Positions 45,401 to 55,790 of a stretch of 64,000 nt of DNA are shown one piece after another (within the stretch, counting starts at the first letter, position 1; each line of letters starts with the position of its first letter). The stretch covers positions 62,001 through 126,000 of the forward strand of contig SADC01000155.1 in the NCBI GenBank assembly GCA_004194705.1, written 5' to 3'. Below the pieces are notes generated by a model. The model had not been told where the DNA came from. It saw only the letters and a list, made by a program, of their open reading frames with translations, and made no database searches. This DNA is from Ditylenchus dipsaci. Lineage: Eukaryota; Nematoda; Chromadorea; Rhabditida; Anguinidae. A program made the translations under genes and the position numbers.

Positions 45401-48400
45401 CTAGGGTCTAACACTTTTTTACCTCTATTGTAAAAGCTTTTACCAAATCTGATTGGTTCGTCTAATCAGAATTTTTGCAAGGATTCCGATTTTGCTGGTC
45501 ATTTTTGTAAATGACAACAGTTTTGTCGATATAACCTTTTTTAATGATAATGCTACACTATATCGAGAGGCGCGGGTCTTTTCGGCAAAAACAAAAACAA
45601 TCGGCAGAATTGGAGTCCTTGCGATTTTTCTGATTACACTGATGAATCAGACTTTTCAAAAATAGAGGTAAAAAAAGTGTCGGACCCTAGGCTAGAATAG
45701 ACTTTATGGTAATTCCACATTTAATACCGTACATGATGTAACTACTTAGACTTAAACTTGAGGATAAGCCAGCGTATGTTAGTAGGGCTGAAAAATGTTT
45801 CACTTATTTTTTCCGTGGTCTGGGTACTTTCTACAAAAGTCCAAAAAGAAATAACTAAGGAGGGATGATCTATTCGCTACCCGAGTCAAAATAAGGACCG
45901 TTTATAAAAACATCAAAATTTCAGAAAATCAAAAAACGTGCAGCCCGACAATCCATCCAAAACAATAAGCGATTCGGTGGGCACACAAGTGAGACAACTA
46001 ATACTGTCAGAAAAAACGTATTCAAATGTTGGAAAAAGAAAAATGTCTATAGGAAAGGGCGAGGGACTTTCTGATTTAGCCAATACTTTGTGACCATTGG
46101 ACAGAAGAATTTAGAAAAAAAATATGGCGACCTAATTAACAACTTTTCAAAAACTCAATGATAAAGCGAAACTTACATAGAGACATCAAAAATTGGAATC
46201 TTCTAGTAAACTGTTTAAACTTCAAGTCAAGCACAATGATAAGAAAGGTATGACCAGTCGAAAAGCACCATCCAAAAATATGATTTTAAAAGAGTCGCCT
46301 GGGAACTCTCTTATAATAAAAAAGTAGCTCATGGCAATCATGGAGTGGGTGAACACAGACAAGATTTGCATAAATGATTGTTTGGCGAATCGCTCATTGT
46401 AGAACAGATGGTAGAAGTTGTAGAAGGTGTTTGAGGTGTCATGTCGGATACTTTTCAGGTTTTCGGTGGAAAAAACTGCTTCTGTGCCGTTCCACCGCTT
46501 GTCAGCTAAGTCATTAAGCACCTACAATAATAAAATTTGGCCCAAAATTTGGCAGCCCAAGTGCACGCCGCCTCCTCTCCAAAGAGTATTTTTTTAAAGC
46601 AAGCTTTTTTCATTTTTAACATATTTCAAACCTTTTGCACCGACAATACCAAGGTCATTTGGCCGCTTCGCGGTCGAAGACTAGCATACTCCACATTTCA
46701 ATGGATTAGGGTGAAAAAAAATCAAGGAAACCGAAATAGGTAGGCTAAGAGAAAGTACTCTTTGGAGGGCGGGCACTTGGGCTTTTACGAAACTTTATGT
46801 TTGCAAATATTTGAGTGAGGCTAAATAAACTGCTTTTATAGAAAAAATAACACGTTTTCATGTCTTTGAGATCAATTAAAGGGCCATATCTGGTCTGGTA
46901 AAACATACATTTTGTCAATAATCATAGTTTTTTTTTTATTAATTTTTATTTTTTTGTGTTCTTCATATCAACTGTTAGCCTATTTTTGGCAAACTTTCGG
47001 TTCAGCGCTAGCTTAAATTTCTCGTCAGTCTAATTTTAAAAAATTTGGCAATTCTTTCAGTATTAGGCGAATTTTTTAAATTGCATTGGTGCTTTGTGAA
47101 CTTATAGAATATTCTGTAAAATCCTAAGAATTAAGGTAAGCTAGCGCAAAATAAGGAGTCTGAATTTGTGAGAAGTTAATTCACAACAAAATGGAATTAA
47201 CCATATATAGTAATTCCACATTTAATTTTGATTAAAAACCTACCTCACATGCTTGACTCATTTTTCCCTTAGCAATTAACCACCTAGGACTTTCATACAG
47301 CAACATGAAAGCCATGATAACAGGTGATGTAATGGTGTTCAAAAACACGAAAAACATCTGCCAATTAGTGCCATTCGGACCATGATATACAAAAGTGGTC
47401 AGCTTGGCCAACAGAGCTATAGACATATTGGCTATATTCCATTGGAAGCAGGCAATTGGAATCATTCGGTATCTAGAGCCAAAAACAAATTGTATTGTGT
47501 ATGTGAAAAAAGTTGTTGATCCTACTTATTGTTGGTGTATTCGAGCACCAAAGTCAACGACTCCACCTCCACTACGCCATACAAAAAACCATTAAGACAC
47601 TGAGTGAATGCATAGCCTAACCAGGAGGTGGAAGCTGTGGTCATGCAACTTGTAATCACTATGCCTAGCTGAGACATGTAGAACAGGAATTGACGACCGT
47701 AGTTGTCACCCAAATGACCTCCAACTATGGAACCAATCATCTGAACGAAATTTTATTATAATTTTATTTGATCAAGTGATTATATATTTTTCAGCACCCA
47801 AAAAAGAAGATTTTATTTGGAATTTCAAAAATTTTGAAGTTTTATGAAGATTTGGTACAGTGTGTCGCATGATTTTTGGCAACGAATCTAGTAGAGAATC
47901 CGATTCCATTTTTACCTCGGTACCCCCTGTTGTTTTTTGTTGAAAATGCATTGGTTGACTCTGTTAACTATATTTATCATATTGTGATCATGCTGGTCAT
48001 GGTTAACATGATCCCCTTAACCATGATCACTTTCAAAACAACAGGGGGACCAAGGAATTTTTCAATACAAAAATAACAAGGAAACCGAGGCATTTTTCAC
48101 TAAAAAGCAACAGGGGGATCAAGGCCTTTTTTCAGTAAAAAAAACAACGGTTCGGACAAATGCATTTTACAATAAAAAAAACCACAAAAGGAGACCAATG
48201 CAAAAAGTGGGAACGGATTCTCCACTTTTTGGTGCTAGTCTAGAATCCGTTTCCGATTTTTCGCCTTGGTCCTCCCTGTTGTTTTTATGTGAAAAATGCC
48301 TTGGTCGCCCCTGTGGTTTTTTGCTATGATCATGGTTATTAAGATGGTCACGGTGATTACAATGATTATGGTTAACATTATCACCTTAACCACCATGATC

Positions 48401-51080
48401 ATGCTCAAAAACAACAGGAGGACCAAGGCGAAAACCGAAAACGGATTCTAGACTAGCGCCAACGGATTCTCCACTAGAACCTTTCAGATTTCGACCACTT
48501 TTAAACCTCCATAACTGTTCTTCTAGTCCATATTTTTGAAATTCTGCAAGCGCAGTTCTACTAAGTTAGCTCTAAAATTTTCTTGTTAAAAATGAGCACC
48601 CACTCATCCCGACTCAGGATAAGACAGACGAGTTAACTATGGGATTTCCTGTGCACTACTCGAGAAATTCCATAGTTAATTAGTGGGTAACTCATCCAGA
48701 GTTAGGATGAGTAAGTGCTTATTCTGAGTCAGAATGACCAAAAAAGATTAACGGAAAAAAAGCACGCGCACATGCCCCTCACAAAAATCACGGCTCTATA
48801 TGCATTCGCTCCCACCCCAAAAAAGTATGCTTAGTCCCCCGTGTTAAATTTTTATAGAATTTTTCTACAACAAGTGTTTATGCACGCTTTTTGATTAATT
48901 TTACGCTAACAATTTTTTTCGCCAAATTTTTTTTGCCTTGGTCCCCAAGCTGACTCATTTTCGGAATTTTTTTACACATCAGCTCGGGTAACCAAAGCCA
49001 AAAAAATATATTACAAAATTCTTCCGCAAAAAAAGGTTCGTGTGAAATTAAAAAAAAGCGTGAAAAAACAATTTTTGTAAAAAAACGATTTAAAAAAATT
49101 TAACACGGAGGACCAAGGCATATATTTTGCGGCAGCCGCCAATGCATATACAGTCGAACCTCGATTTAGTGGCACCCTCGATTTAGTGGCACCCTGATGG
49201 CGGTTTGGTTGGCCGGCAGTGAAACTCAACAAACTTCACCCCCGATTTAGCCGATCATAACATTCTCAAACACAGCGATGCATTGGACGATGCGATTTAT
49301 CAATAACGCGCCAAGAACCTAATTCAGAAGAAACTGACCAATTTTTTCACTATGATTTCATTGTTGAAATTATTGTTATTTGATGTTATGAATAAAACTT
49401 AGAAATTTGGTTAGAAAAGTCGTATTTTAAGTAAAAACCTCGATTTAGTGGCACCCGTAAATTTTTTTGGTCGAATAAACTCGATTTAGTGGCACCCCGG
49501 TTTAGTGGCACCTCGACTTAGTGGCACCTAAGGTTTGGTCCGTAGGGGTGCCACTAAGTCGAGGTTTGACTGTAGGGCCAAAATCACGAATAAAATAAAT
49601 TGATTGGAGGGGGTTATATTAAGCTCATCTAATCTACACCAATAAATATGTGATAAAACATTTTACCAAAGAAATGGCCTGAGCCATTTGAATGACCTCC
49701 GGCTTGTCACCATCCTCACAAATCAGCTTAAAAGAGGCCACAATCGACGTAAATTCACTTTGATTTTTGATGTAGGAAATGCTGGCACAATTCTCTTTAA
49801 TAAATTTGCAATCAGTTTCTCTAGTAGGTGGCATAATGATCTGCTCTCCACTTCCATCTTTGAGCTGACAGGCCCACTGCGGCTCCAAACTGCCAACCAT
49901 GTTGATAAATGAGAAATTGCCAGCCCATTCTATTTGGGCTATACAAATGCAGATGCACACAAAAATTTGGTAGACTCCAAAGGGGTTGACCTGCTCCAGC
50001 ACATCTTCAAAATGTTTGTATTGGTGGTTGCTGTCAATGCGTTTGCGGCGAGCTTCACGCTTCACTGGACTTGGGAGCTAAATAAAAGTTGTGTCTAATA
50101 AGTTTTTTTTAACCGTTTAAATCCCGTCCCGTGATGGGTAAGCAGTCAATTTGTGCCCGGGCACCACCCCAAGCCCCAGTGATTTCCAGAGGACCGCCCG
50201 AGCTCGCTGGAGTAGCGCCCTAGCACCGCCCACGCCCCGAGTGTGCCAGATTATCTCCCTGGCGCCGAACCATGCCCCCAGGCGGGGCGCACCGGGACGC
50301 ACCTCACCGCGTTATGAAGCAGTGCCGGAGGTTTTTTCGAGCTGTCATTATGCTTTCACGGAATTCGTGTGGCTAATTTTTGGAAATTTAGAAAACTGAA
50401 TTCTTATTGTGAAGTTTAGAATGAATAGAGAGGCTCCAAGCCGCCTAAAACCCAACCTCAGCTTACATTTAGCCTTCGGCCTGCCCCGCACCACGGATTA
50501 TTTTCATTCGCGCCCCGGCACCGTTCCACGCCCCGAGGCGAGCCAGCCCACCACTTATTTTTCCGCCAATCGATTTTTCTTGCCGAATTTTTTTTAGCAT
50601 GAATGTTAAAACACGATTTTTGCTCGGTCCGCCTGTGGTTTACGTCCTGGACTATGGATGATCAATGACTAAACCACAGGGAGAACTAAGCGAAAATTTG
50701 GTTTTTAACATTATATAGCAAAAAAATATTTGTTCAAATCAGAAAAATATTGAATATTCGAATCTATTTGAAAATCCAGTTCCAAAAATAGCTTGGTCCC
50801 CCATGTTGATTTTCCATGTAAAACAGCTTGGTCGCCCCTGTCAATTTTTCATGGAAAACAGCTTCTTCCCCCCTGCTGTTTTTTGTATTGTACGAAAAAA
50901 GACTAAGCTGTTTTTCATGAAAAATCGACAGGGGGATAAAGCTGTTTTTGGCACCCGATTCTTGAATAGATCTGAATACTTTTTTCAACCATTTTTAAAA
51001 TAAATATTGATTTGTATAGAAAAAAACAAAAAACCTTTGAGGTTCTAATGTTGCCACAGGCTGTTCTGCAGTCATCGTTT
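42460..51080 (-). CDS. SLC22-type organic-ion transporter (MFS)
   Basis: Eight exons on the minus strand: 51035-51080 (ATG 51073-51075), 49667-50077, 47526-47740, 47244-47472, 46177-46521, 44176-44378, 43913-44127 and 42460-42751, with good GT/AG sites. The product (about 650 residues) is a major-facilitator protein of the organic cation/anion transporter type. It has a first helix, a large loop with conserved W-x-C and paired cysteines, the MFS motif GHLGDNYGRQ, ESPRWLIAKGK after helix 6, RYPTVIRCIAFG before helix 11, and FLQPDTKGKALLD after helix 12. A charged tail of about 95 residues follows. Its role would be proton- or gradient-coupled uptake or efflux of small organic ions at the plasma membrane; the substrate is unknown. 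In exons 5, 6 and 7 the conserved frame shifts inside the exon (near 46243-46250, 44226-44232 and 44009-44018), each as if one base were lost. The exon 5/6 and 1/2 joins are also one base off. AATAAA lies at 42419-42424 (minus). Confidence 0.85.
42960..43165. repeat. Foldback in the last SLC22 intron
   Basis: CTATATGGTTCTTGCCCAAA pairs with TTTGGGCAAGAACTATATAC, with GTCGACACTTTTCAGACAC near the centre. Confidence 0.55.
43581..43838. mobile_element. Pogo-like MITE (CCGTATT family) in an SLC22 intron
   Basis: TA pairs at 43579-43580 and 43839-43840 flank CCGTATGATCTCTAATTATG and ATAATCAGAGATAATACGG. The interior palindrome (TTTTTGACCCACTTTTTG) is shared with the MITE at 5450-5709. Confidence 0.7.
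44915..45385 (-). mobile_element. hAT relic with GGGATTCGGGATT arrays
   Basis: Arrays of CGGGATTCGGGATTGGGATT units at 44929-45060 and 45306-45380 surround a unique middle. That middle, read on the minus strand at 45168-45299, is a hAT dimerisation domain: ARRFLSVPETSV, then QLFSHARDMFEY, a stop, then LDAKKTEQLIFLN. The rest of the transposase is gone. The element lies in an SLC22 intron. Clear terminal duplications were not found. Confidence 0.65.
45388..45710. repeat. Foldback with GTTCGTTCCCACCTAG motif
   Basis: AGTTCGTTCCCACCTAGGGT faces ACCCTAGGCTAGAATAGACT, and ACACTTTTTTACCTC faces GAGGTAAAAAAAGTGT. Same family as 21886-22172. Confidence 0.6.
46545..46800. repeat. Foldback in an SLC22 intron
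   Basis: AGCCCAAGTGCACGCCGCC and CTCTCCAAAGAGTA pair with TACTCTTTGGAGGGCGGGCACTTGGGCT. Part of it recurs at 18440-18500. Confidence 0.6.
47900..48490. repeat. Two adjacent CCTTGGTC-family foldbacks
   Basis: The first (about 47915-48130) has ACCCCCTGTTGTTTTTTG against CAAAACAACAGGGGGACCAAGG. The second (48225-48460) has GCTAGTCTAGAATCCG and CGCCTTGGTCCTCCCTGTTG against their complements. Both centres carry GATCATGGTTAACATGATCA-like stutters. Confidence 0.65.
49151..49572. mobile_element. Pogo-like element with transposase tail remnant
   Basis: TA pairs at 49149-49150 and 49573-49574 flank CAGTCGAACCTCGATTTAG and CTAAGTCGAGGTTTGACTG. GATTTAGTGGCACC is repeated inside both ends. About 49262-49363 (+) reads HSDALDDAIYQ, a stop, then RAKNLIQKKLTNFFT, which looks like the last residues of a pogo/Tigger transposase. 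It lies in the second half of the SLC22 intron 2. Confidence 0.7.
50110..50560. repeat. GC-rich repeat related to the 25323-25733 MITE
   Basis: CCGTGATGGGTAAGCAG at the left and GCCCACCACTTATT at the right resemble its ends, and the interior repeats GCACCGCCCCACGCCCC. No clear 8-bp duplication is seen. It lies in SLC22 intron 1. Confidence 0.5.
50780..50965. repeat. Foldback, CTTGGTCCCCC type
   Basis: AATAGCTTGGTCCCCCATGT and GTCAATTTTTCATGGAAAACAGC face GCTGTTTTTCATGAAAAATCGAC and GGGGGATAAAGCTGTTTTTGG. Confidence 0.55.
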
Positions 51081-51082
51081 CT
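51081..51082 (-). promoter_or_regulatory. Likely spliced-leader acceptor of the SLC22 gene
   Basis: On the minus strand TTTCTCTAG stands five bases before the ATG of the first exon (MTAEQPVATLEPQ). The short leader and strong acceptor suggest trans-splicing. Confidence 0.5.
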
Positions 51083-51099
51083 AGAGAAATCACAGTCTG

Positions 51100-51800
51100 C
51101 ACTTAGGAGTTATTGACAGCCGGCATAGATACAACTTATATTCCAATTTTAACAACGTGATTCACCAAAAATACTCTAAATATAATTAGGAGCAGGAAAA
51201 AATAATTACATCCTCTCATTTCAAACTAGCCACTTGTAAAACAGCTTATCAGTTTTTTCTTTGCGTGATAAATTTATTGATTAAGTCGGCGTAAGAGAAG
51301 ACAAAATTTTTTAAAGCTAATAAATTTGTTTATCATTCAGTAGTCATAATTTGTCTTGTTAATTAATTTTTGGCCCTAGATTTTTTTGCCAAATTTTTTC
51401 AAACAAATTTTTCTTAGCTAACTGTGTCCTTGAAAAACAGAACATCGTGTAATCTGAAGACGGGTGGGAGTCTTAAAAAGTCAAAAATTATGGGCTTTTT
51501 GAACAACCTGATAGTAGGCCCGGGCATATATTTTTTCATTTTTTAAATTTTTTTTAGTCTATAACGTGGCCTGCTATTGGAAGGGGCTTTTCGTTGGAGA
51601 GTGGCCTTGTGTTTTTCAACTTTTCGGCTACGACTTTTTTTGCCGACCTTTTTTTTTGTAAAGCGTAGGTGAGATAGGACAATTTAGATTTGGCAAAAAC
51701 GAGATATGGCAAAAATTGATTTAGCAAAACCATATTGGGCAGGTGACCATCAAAAGGAACCAAAGCATATTTTATTGTGAAATTTTCAGATCGTGTCTAA
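51100..51800. other. Region upstream of the SLC22 gene
   Basis: No exon or strong repeat is seen. It may include the promoter, for which there is no motif evidence. Confidence 0.35.
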
Positions 51801-51804
51801 TATA

Positions 51805-51960
51805 CCCCGAATTGCCCCAAAACCGCCCGAAAGCATACCAAAGCACCCAAAATCACTAAAAGCAACCCAAACCACTCAAAACCACCCCAAACCACCCGAA
51901 ACCTAATAAAACGCCCAAAATACCTTGAGCTTATCAAAACTCTCCAAACCACTCGAAAAG
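51805..51960. repeat. Degenerate AAACCACCC low-complexity tract
   Basis: About fifteen variants of CCAAAACC/CCACCC follow one another. No ORF is supported. Confidence 0.6.
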
Positions 51961-52008
51961 GGGGACAGCAAAGAAGGGACCAAGGCAAATAAAATTATTA
52001 AAAAAAAT

Positions 52009-52750
52009 GACGCTAGTAGCGAATACCTCCCCCCCAACGATTTTTACTTTTTTACTTTAGTAAAAAGTACCCAAATTTATGTCCCAGACCCCGGAAAATG
52101 TGTGCAAACTCTTCATAAGTCACAACTTCCGTACGCTGGCCTACCCCAAGCCTAAGGGCTAAGCCTAAACTTGTTGTTTGCAAGGGTAGTTACAGCAATT
52201 TTTAAAGGTCGGATGCTTGGGGGGGGGTATTCGCTACTAGCGCCAAAAAAATGTTTTTCGTTTTTGGGGCCTAAAATAATTATGAGAGGACCTAGCAAGC
52301 TTGTTTTTCACTCGTTCAGGTAAGTCTGATCTCCTTGGATAGCCAGTATGTAACTTTAAATCACATCTGTTAAGATCTCTGGCCCACAGGTCAAAAAGTT
52401 GGGATGAGAAGGCCAGTAAAGTATTTAAAAGCTACAAGGGAGACCAAAAAATTTTTGAATTAAAATGGCGGCTTTACACACTCATCGTCCAGGTCACAGA
52501 TTCGAATAACACTTCGTGCACACCCATTTTTACCTACTTTCGTTCACACGTTTAGTGTCTAAATTATAACAACTCCCTTGGCTACAACCCCTCTCAAAAT
52601 TGCTGTAACTACCCTTTCAAACAAAAAGTTCAGGCTTAGGCTTTAGGCTCGGGAGTAGACCAGCGTACGGACGTTACGACTAACAAATGTCTTACGCACT
52701 TTTTCCCGGGCCTGGCACATATATTTGGGTACTCTTTACTTAAGTTTTAA
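52009..52750. repeat. Composite foldback
   Basis: A short outer pair GACGCTAGTAGCGAATACC/GGTATTCGCTACTAGCGCC spans 52009-52244. A longer pair joins 52050-52200 (AAAGTACCCAAATTTATG, then ACGCTGGCCTACCCC) with 52560-52745. The stretch between them (52320-52440) recurs at 61795-61920. Confidence 0.55.
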
Positions 52751-53006
52751 AGAAATCTCAAGGGGTTATTATACAATGGTCAGCATTCCAAAGAAAAAAA
52801 ATTGATCCGTATAATCCAATAATCCAGGGTATCCCAAAATCACCACTGGTTTTGTTTTGACCCATTTCACCTTTTTAATTTTTTGATCATTCAGCAACAT
52901 AGAATATTTATTCATTCTATAAAGATAGAAAAACTACCAAAATTTTTGGCCGGCCAGCAAAACATGAAAAGTTAACAAAAAACAATAAGTAAGTAGTAAA
53001 AATAAT

Positions 53007-53076
53007 GCAACAATAGCCGAGTGGCTAAAGCTTCTAGCAATAAGTTGAGGCTCGAAAGTTCGATTCCCACTAGAAA
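53007..53076 (+). pseudogene. tRNA-like sequence (tRNA pseudogene or SINE head)
   Basis: A box TAGCCGAGTGG and B box AGTTCGATTCC have the right spacing, but the acceptor and T stems do not pair. Probably a tRNA relic. A short ATCGGTTC stutter follows at 53095-53170. Confidence 0.5.
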
Positions 53077-53254
53077 CAGCAAATTTAAAATCAGTTCCAA
53101 AATGGAGCAGTTGTCCCAAAATCGGTCCGATTATCGGTTCCATAATCGGTTCTGAAATCGGCCCGAAAATCTACCGTATTCTCTCTAATAGAACCACACT
53201 CTCTATTAGAACCACACCCCTTAACACTCTCAAGCTGCGCCAACGGCCTTCTAA

Positions 53255-53488
53255 CTCCGATGGATCGTCGAAGCCTGGGAGAATCTCCTAAAAGAGCTCA
53301 TCGTTGAGTCATTCAGATCGTGCGCAGTTCCTAATGCCACCGATGGATATGAGGACGACGCCATTCACTGCTTCAGGAAACTTGGGCCGGTTCCGAGTGG
53401 TCGAGGCAAGGTGAAGCTCGCGAAAGATGAGAAGAAGTTGGCTGAGCAGATACAAGAAATCGGTCTTGAGAAGCGCAAAAATAGTTGA
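53255..53488 (+). pseudogene. C-terminal fragment of Tigger/pogo transposase
   Basis: The 77-codon open stretch ends at TGA 53486-53488. It reads LRWIVEAWENLLKELIVESF, then ATDGYEDDAIHCFRKLGPV and a charged tail. This is the end of DDE_1 transposases, after the catalytic core, where a W..AW..I....I..SF..C.I.NA.DG.EDD pattern is typical. An in-frame TAA at 53252-53254 and the absence of the catalytic core show that it is a remnant. The less AT-rich composition differs from the surrounding element. Confidence 0.7.
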
Positions 53489-53555
53489 ATAATCTCTATA
53501 TAGTATTTGGACTATGATTCTCTGTCATTCCGTCACGTTTTTGGTTTTCGGTATT

Positions 53556-53910
53556 TTTTTGCGTTTTTGTACCGAAGTCGGGAAAAGCTCACCGTTCCGT
53601 GTAGAGCGAATTCGTGGCTACATTTTGAGCTATTGCACGGCTCATTTGGCCGACACCCCGGAGACGAGATGCAATTTTAAGGTTGGTCGTGCAGGATTTT
53701 TTGGGTTTTTTGGGCACTTATTTGAATACAATGGAATTTTTTCGGGGGTTTTTGTACCAAAGCCGGAAAAGCTCACCGGTCCCGTGTAGCGCGTACTCTT
53801 GGCTACATTTTGAGCTATTGCACGGCTCATTTGGCCGACCCCCGAGACGAGATGCAATTTAAGGTTGGTCGTGCGGGGTTTTTTGGGTTTTTTGGTACTT
53901 TTAGGAATTT
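53556..53910 (+). repeat. Tandem duplication, two units of about 155-200 bp
   Basis: GGCTACATTTTGAGCTATTGCACGG and GACGAGATGCAATTT...AAGGTTGGTCGTGC occur in both units (about 53612 and 53801). It lies inside the pogo-like element. Confidence 0.65.
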
Positions 53911-54534
53911 TTTTTCGAAATCATTTTTGAAAGGGCGCCTGTGATTAGTGTGTGTGATTAGGCGCCTGTAAGGCGCCAGTCCACCTAGTAAAGATATATC
54001 TCTAAAGTGATGATGAGTTTTGGGACCTGTTCTGGTCTATGGGGACGCCTATTTTCACTGTATATATTTTTTATTTATTAGGTCGATTAAGTTGTGTATG
54101 GTGACCGGGTGACAATAATCACCTTGATCAACAAAATTACTTATTAAACTATTCATATAGGTTATCGATATAACCATGACTGACATAAGCAACAAAAATA
54201 AAGAAAAAGTATAGTATAAATGAGCGTCCCCCCTAAACCCAAGCAGGTCCGAAAATAAAAGAATTTATGCGCGTATGCTGCAATGCTTGAATATCTTCAG
54301 AAGGTTGAAAAATAGAACCACACTCTTTATTAGAAACACACTCTCTAATAGAACCACACCCCCAAGGGGGTTGAAAAATAGAACCACATGTGGTTCTATT
54401 AGAGAGAATACGGTATCTTATTTTCTGTCGATTTGCGCTCTGAATACGGGCTCTTGTGTAATAATTTTTTTAGACATTGACAACAGAAAAACAAAGGTGA
54501 ACAAATTACAAAATTTTCGGCCTTAGTAAAGAAT

Positions 54535-54945
54535 CAGGTGTTTTTGCCTTGGTCCCCCTGTTAATTTTCGGGCATAATTTCGAATTTTTGTCTTGGTAGC
54601 CTCTATTGTATTTAAAAACTTTTTTGCTGTACAAATAGAATGTACAGTCAACTCTCGATACAGTGTACCCTCGATATAATGTAACCCTCGATATAGTGTA
54701 TATTTTTTCAACCTCATTTAGTCAGCTCTAAGCCAAACTGCCTTACAGTGTACCCTCGATATAATGTAACCCTCGATATAGTGTATATTTTCCGATCCCG
54801 CGAGCTACACTGTATCGAGAGTGGACTGTACTATTTTTTCAAAGGGATATTGAATACAACAGGGGGTACCGAAACAAAACATTCAAAACTATTATAAAAA
54901 CTCAACAGGGGGGACCAAGGCAAAAAAATACCTAATTTTTTACTA
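54535..54945. repeat. CCTTGGTC-family foldback carrying a nested MITE
   Basis: Arms GTTTTTGCCTTGGTCCCCC and GGGGGGACCAAGGCAAAAA pair. The loop holds a pogo-like MITE at 54645-54828. Confidence 0.7.
54645..54828. mobile_element. Pogo-like MITE with CAGTCAACTCTCGATACAG ends
   Basis: TA pairs at 54643-54644 and 54829-54830. ACCCTCGATATAATGTA is repeated twice inside; the right end is CTGTATCGAGAGTGGACTG. Confidence 0.75.
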
Positions 54946-55782
54946 GAGCAAACTTCTTTTACACCTATTTATTAATAATAATTATTATTATTTCGACAAA
55001 AAGTGGGGGAAAGAATAGTAATCATGAAGTATGTGTCTGTGTAAATGGCAGGTGAAGCAACACTGGGTGACAGAACAGTGCCTGAAATATATGGGATGCA
55101 AATGTACACAAGTATTAGGTTCGTCCATAAGCAGCCGCAAACTTATGGACCAATCCAATATAAAAATTTTGTTTTTTTTAATTTTTGATGATCATACACT
55201 AGACTTTACGCGGAATTCGGTGGTTCGGCTCTATATGCATTTCCGCCTACCACAAAAAAGTATGCTTTGGTCCCCCTGTTGTTTTTTTTATTTTCTAAAA
55301 GTCTCAAAAAGTGTTTATTTACACTTTTTAGACATTTCAAAGCGAAAAACATTTTTAGTAAAGAAATTATTGAAATAATTTTTTTGCCTTGGTCCACCAA
55401 GCTGACTCATAAAAGAAATTCCGAAAAAATTAGCTTGAAGGACCAAGGAAAAAAATTTTAAAATTTTTTTTTAGAAAAAAAATTCACAAATTTTTTTTAA
55501 TCTTTTTTTGCTTTGAAATAATTAAAAAGTGTAAGTAAACATTTTTTTGAAATTTTTTTTTAAATCAACATGGGATTAAAAGTAAAAAAACATGCCGGGC
55601 CGTAAACACTTTTTCTGCACGGCCGAACTTCTTGATATATTTAACATTTTTTTACTTTAAAAAAAATACCTCCAAGAACCAAAGGCGACAATACGTTTGA
55701 GACAAGACTGAAAATTTACAAAAAAAATTAAAATATAGAATTAAACAAAAAAATCGATTATTCACACACGCTGTTTTACTTT
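54946..55782. other. Repeat fragments, no gene
   Basis: GTATGCTTTGGTCCCCCTG (55261-55279) and GCCTTGGTCCACCAAGCTGACTC (55386-55408), with partly mirrored copies to 55450, resemble 48820-49110. The remainder is homopolymer-rich. Confidence 0.45.
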
Positions 55783-55790
55783 ATCTGAAT

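Larger units (their letters stand above)
53174..54413 (+). mobile_element. Pogo/Tigger-like element with transposase 3' end, 1.24 kb
   Basis: TA pairs at 53172-53173 and 54414-54415 flank CCGTATTCTCTCTAATAGAA and TTCTATTAGAGAGAATACGG, each followed inwards by repeats of CTCTAATAGAACCACAC. This is the copy that ties the CCGTATT MITEs to a transposase. It also holds a 185-200-bp tandem duplication at 53556-53910. Confidence 0.8.

Noticed and set aside
7833..51080. Programmed ribosomal frameshifting as the cause of the many frame changes
   Set aside because: The contexts of the six sites share no slippery sequence or common codon, and all are explained by one missing base.
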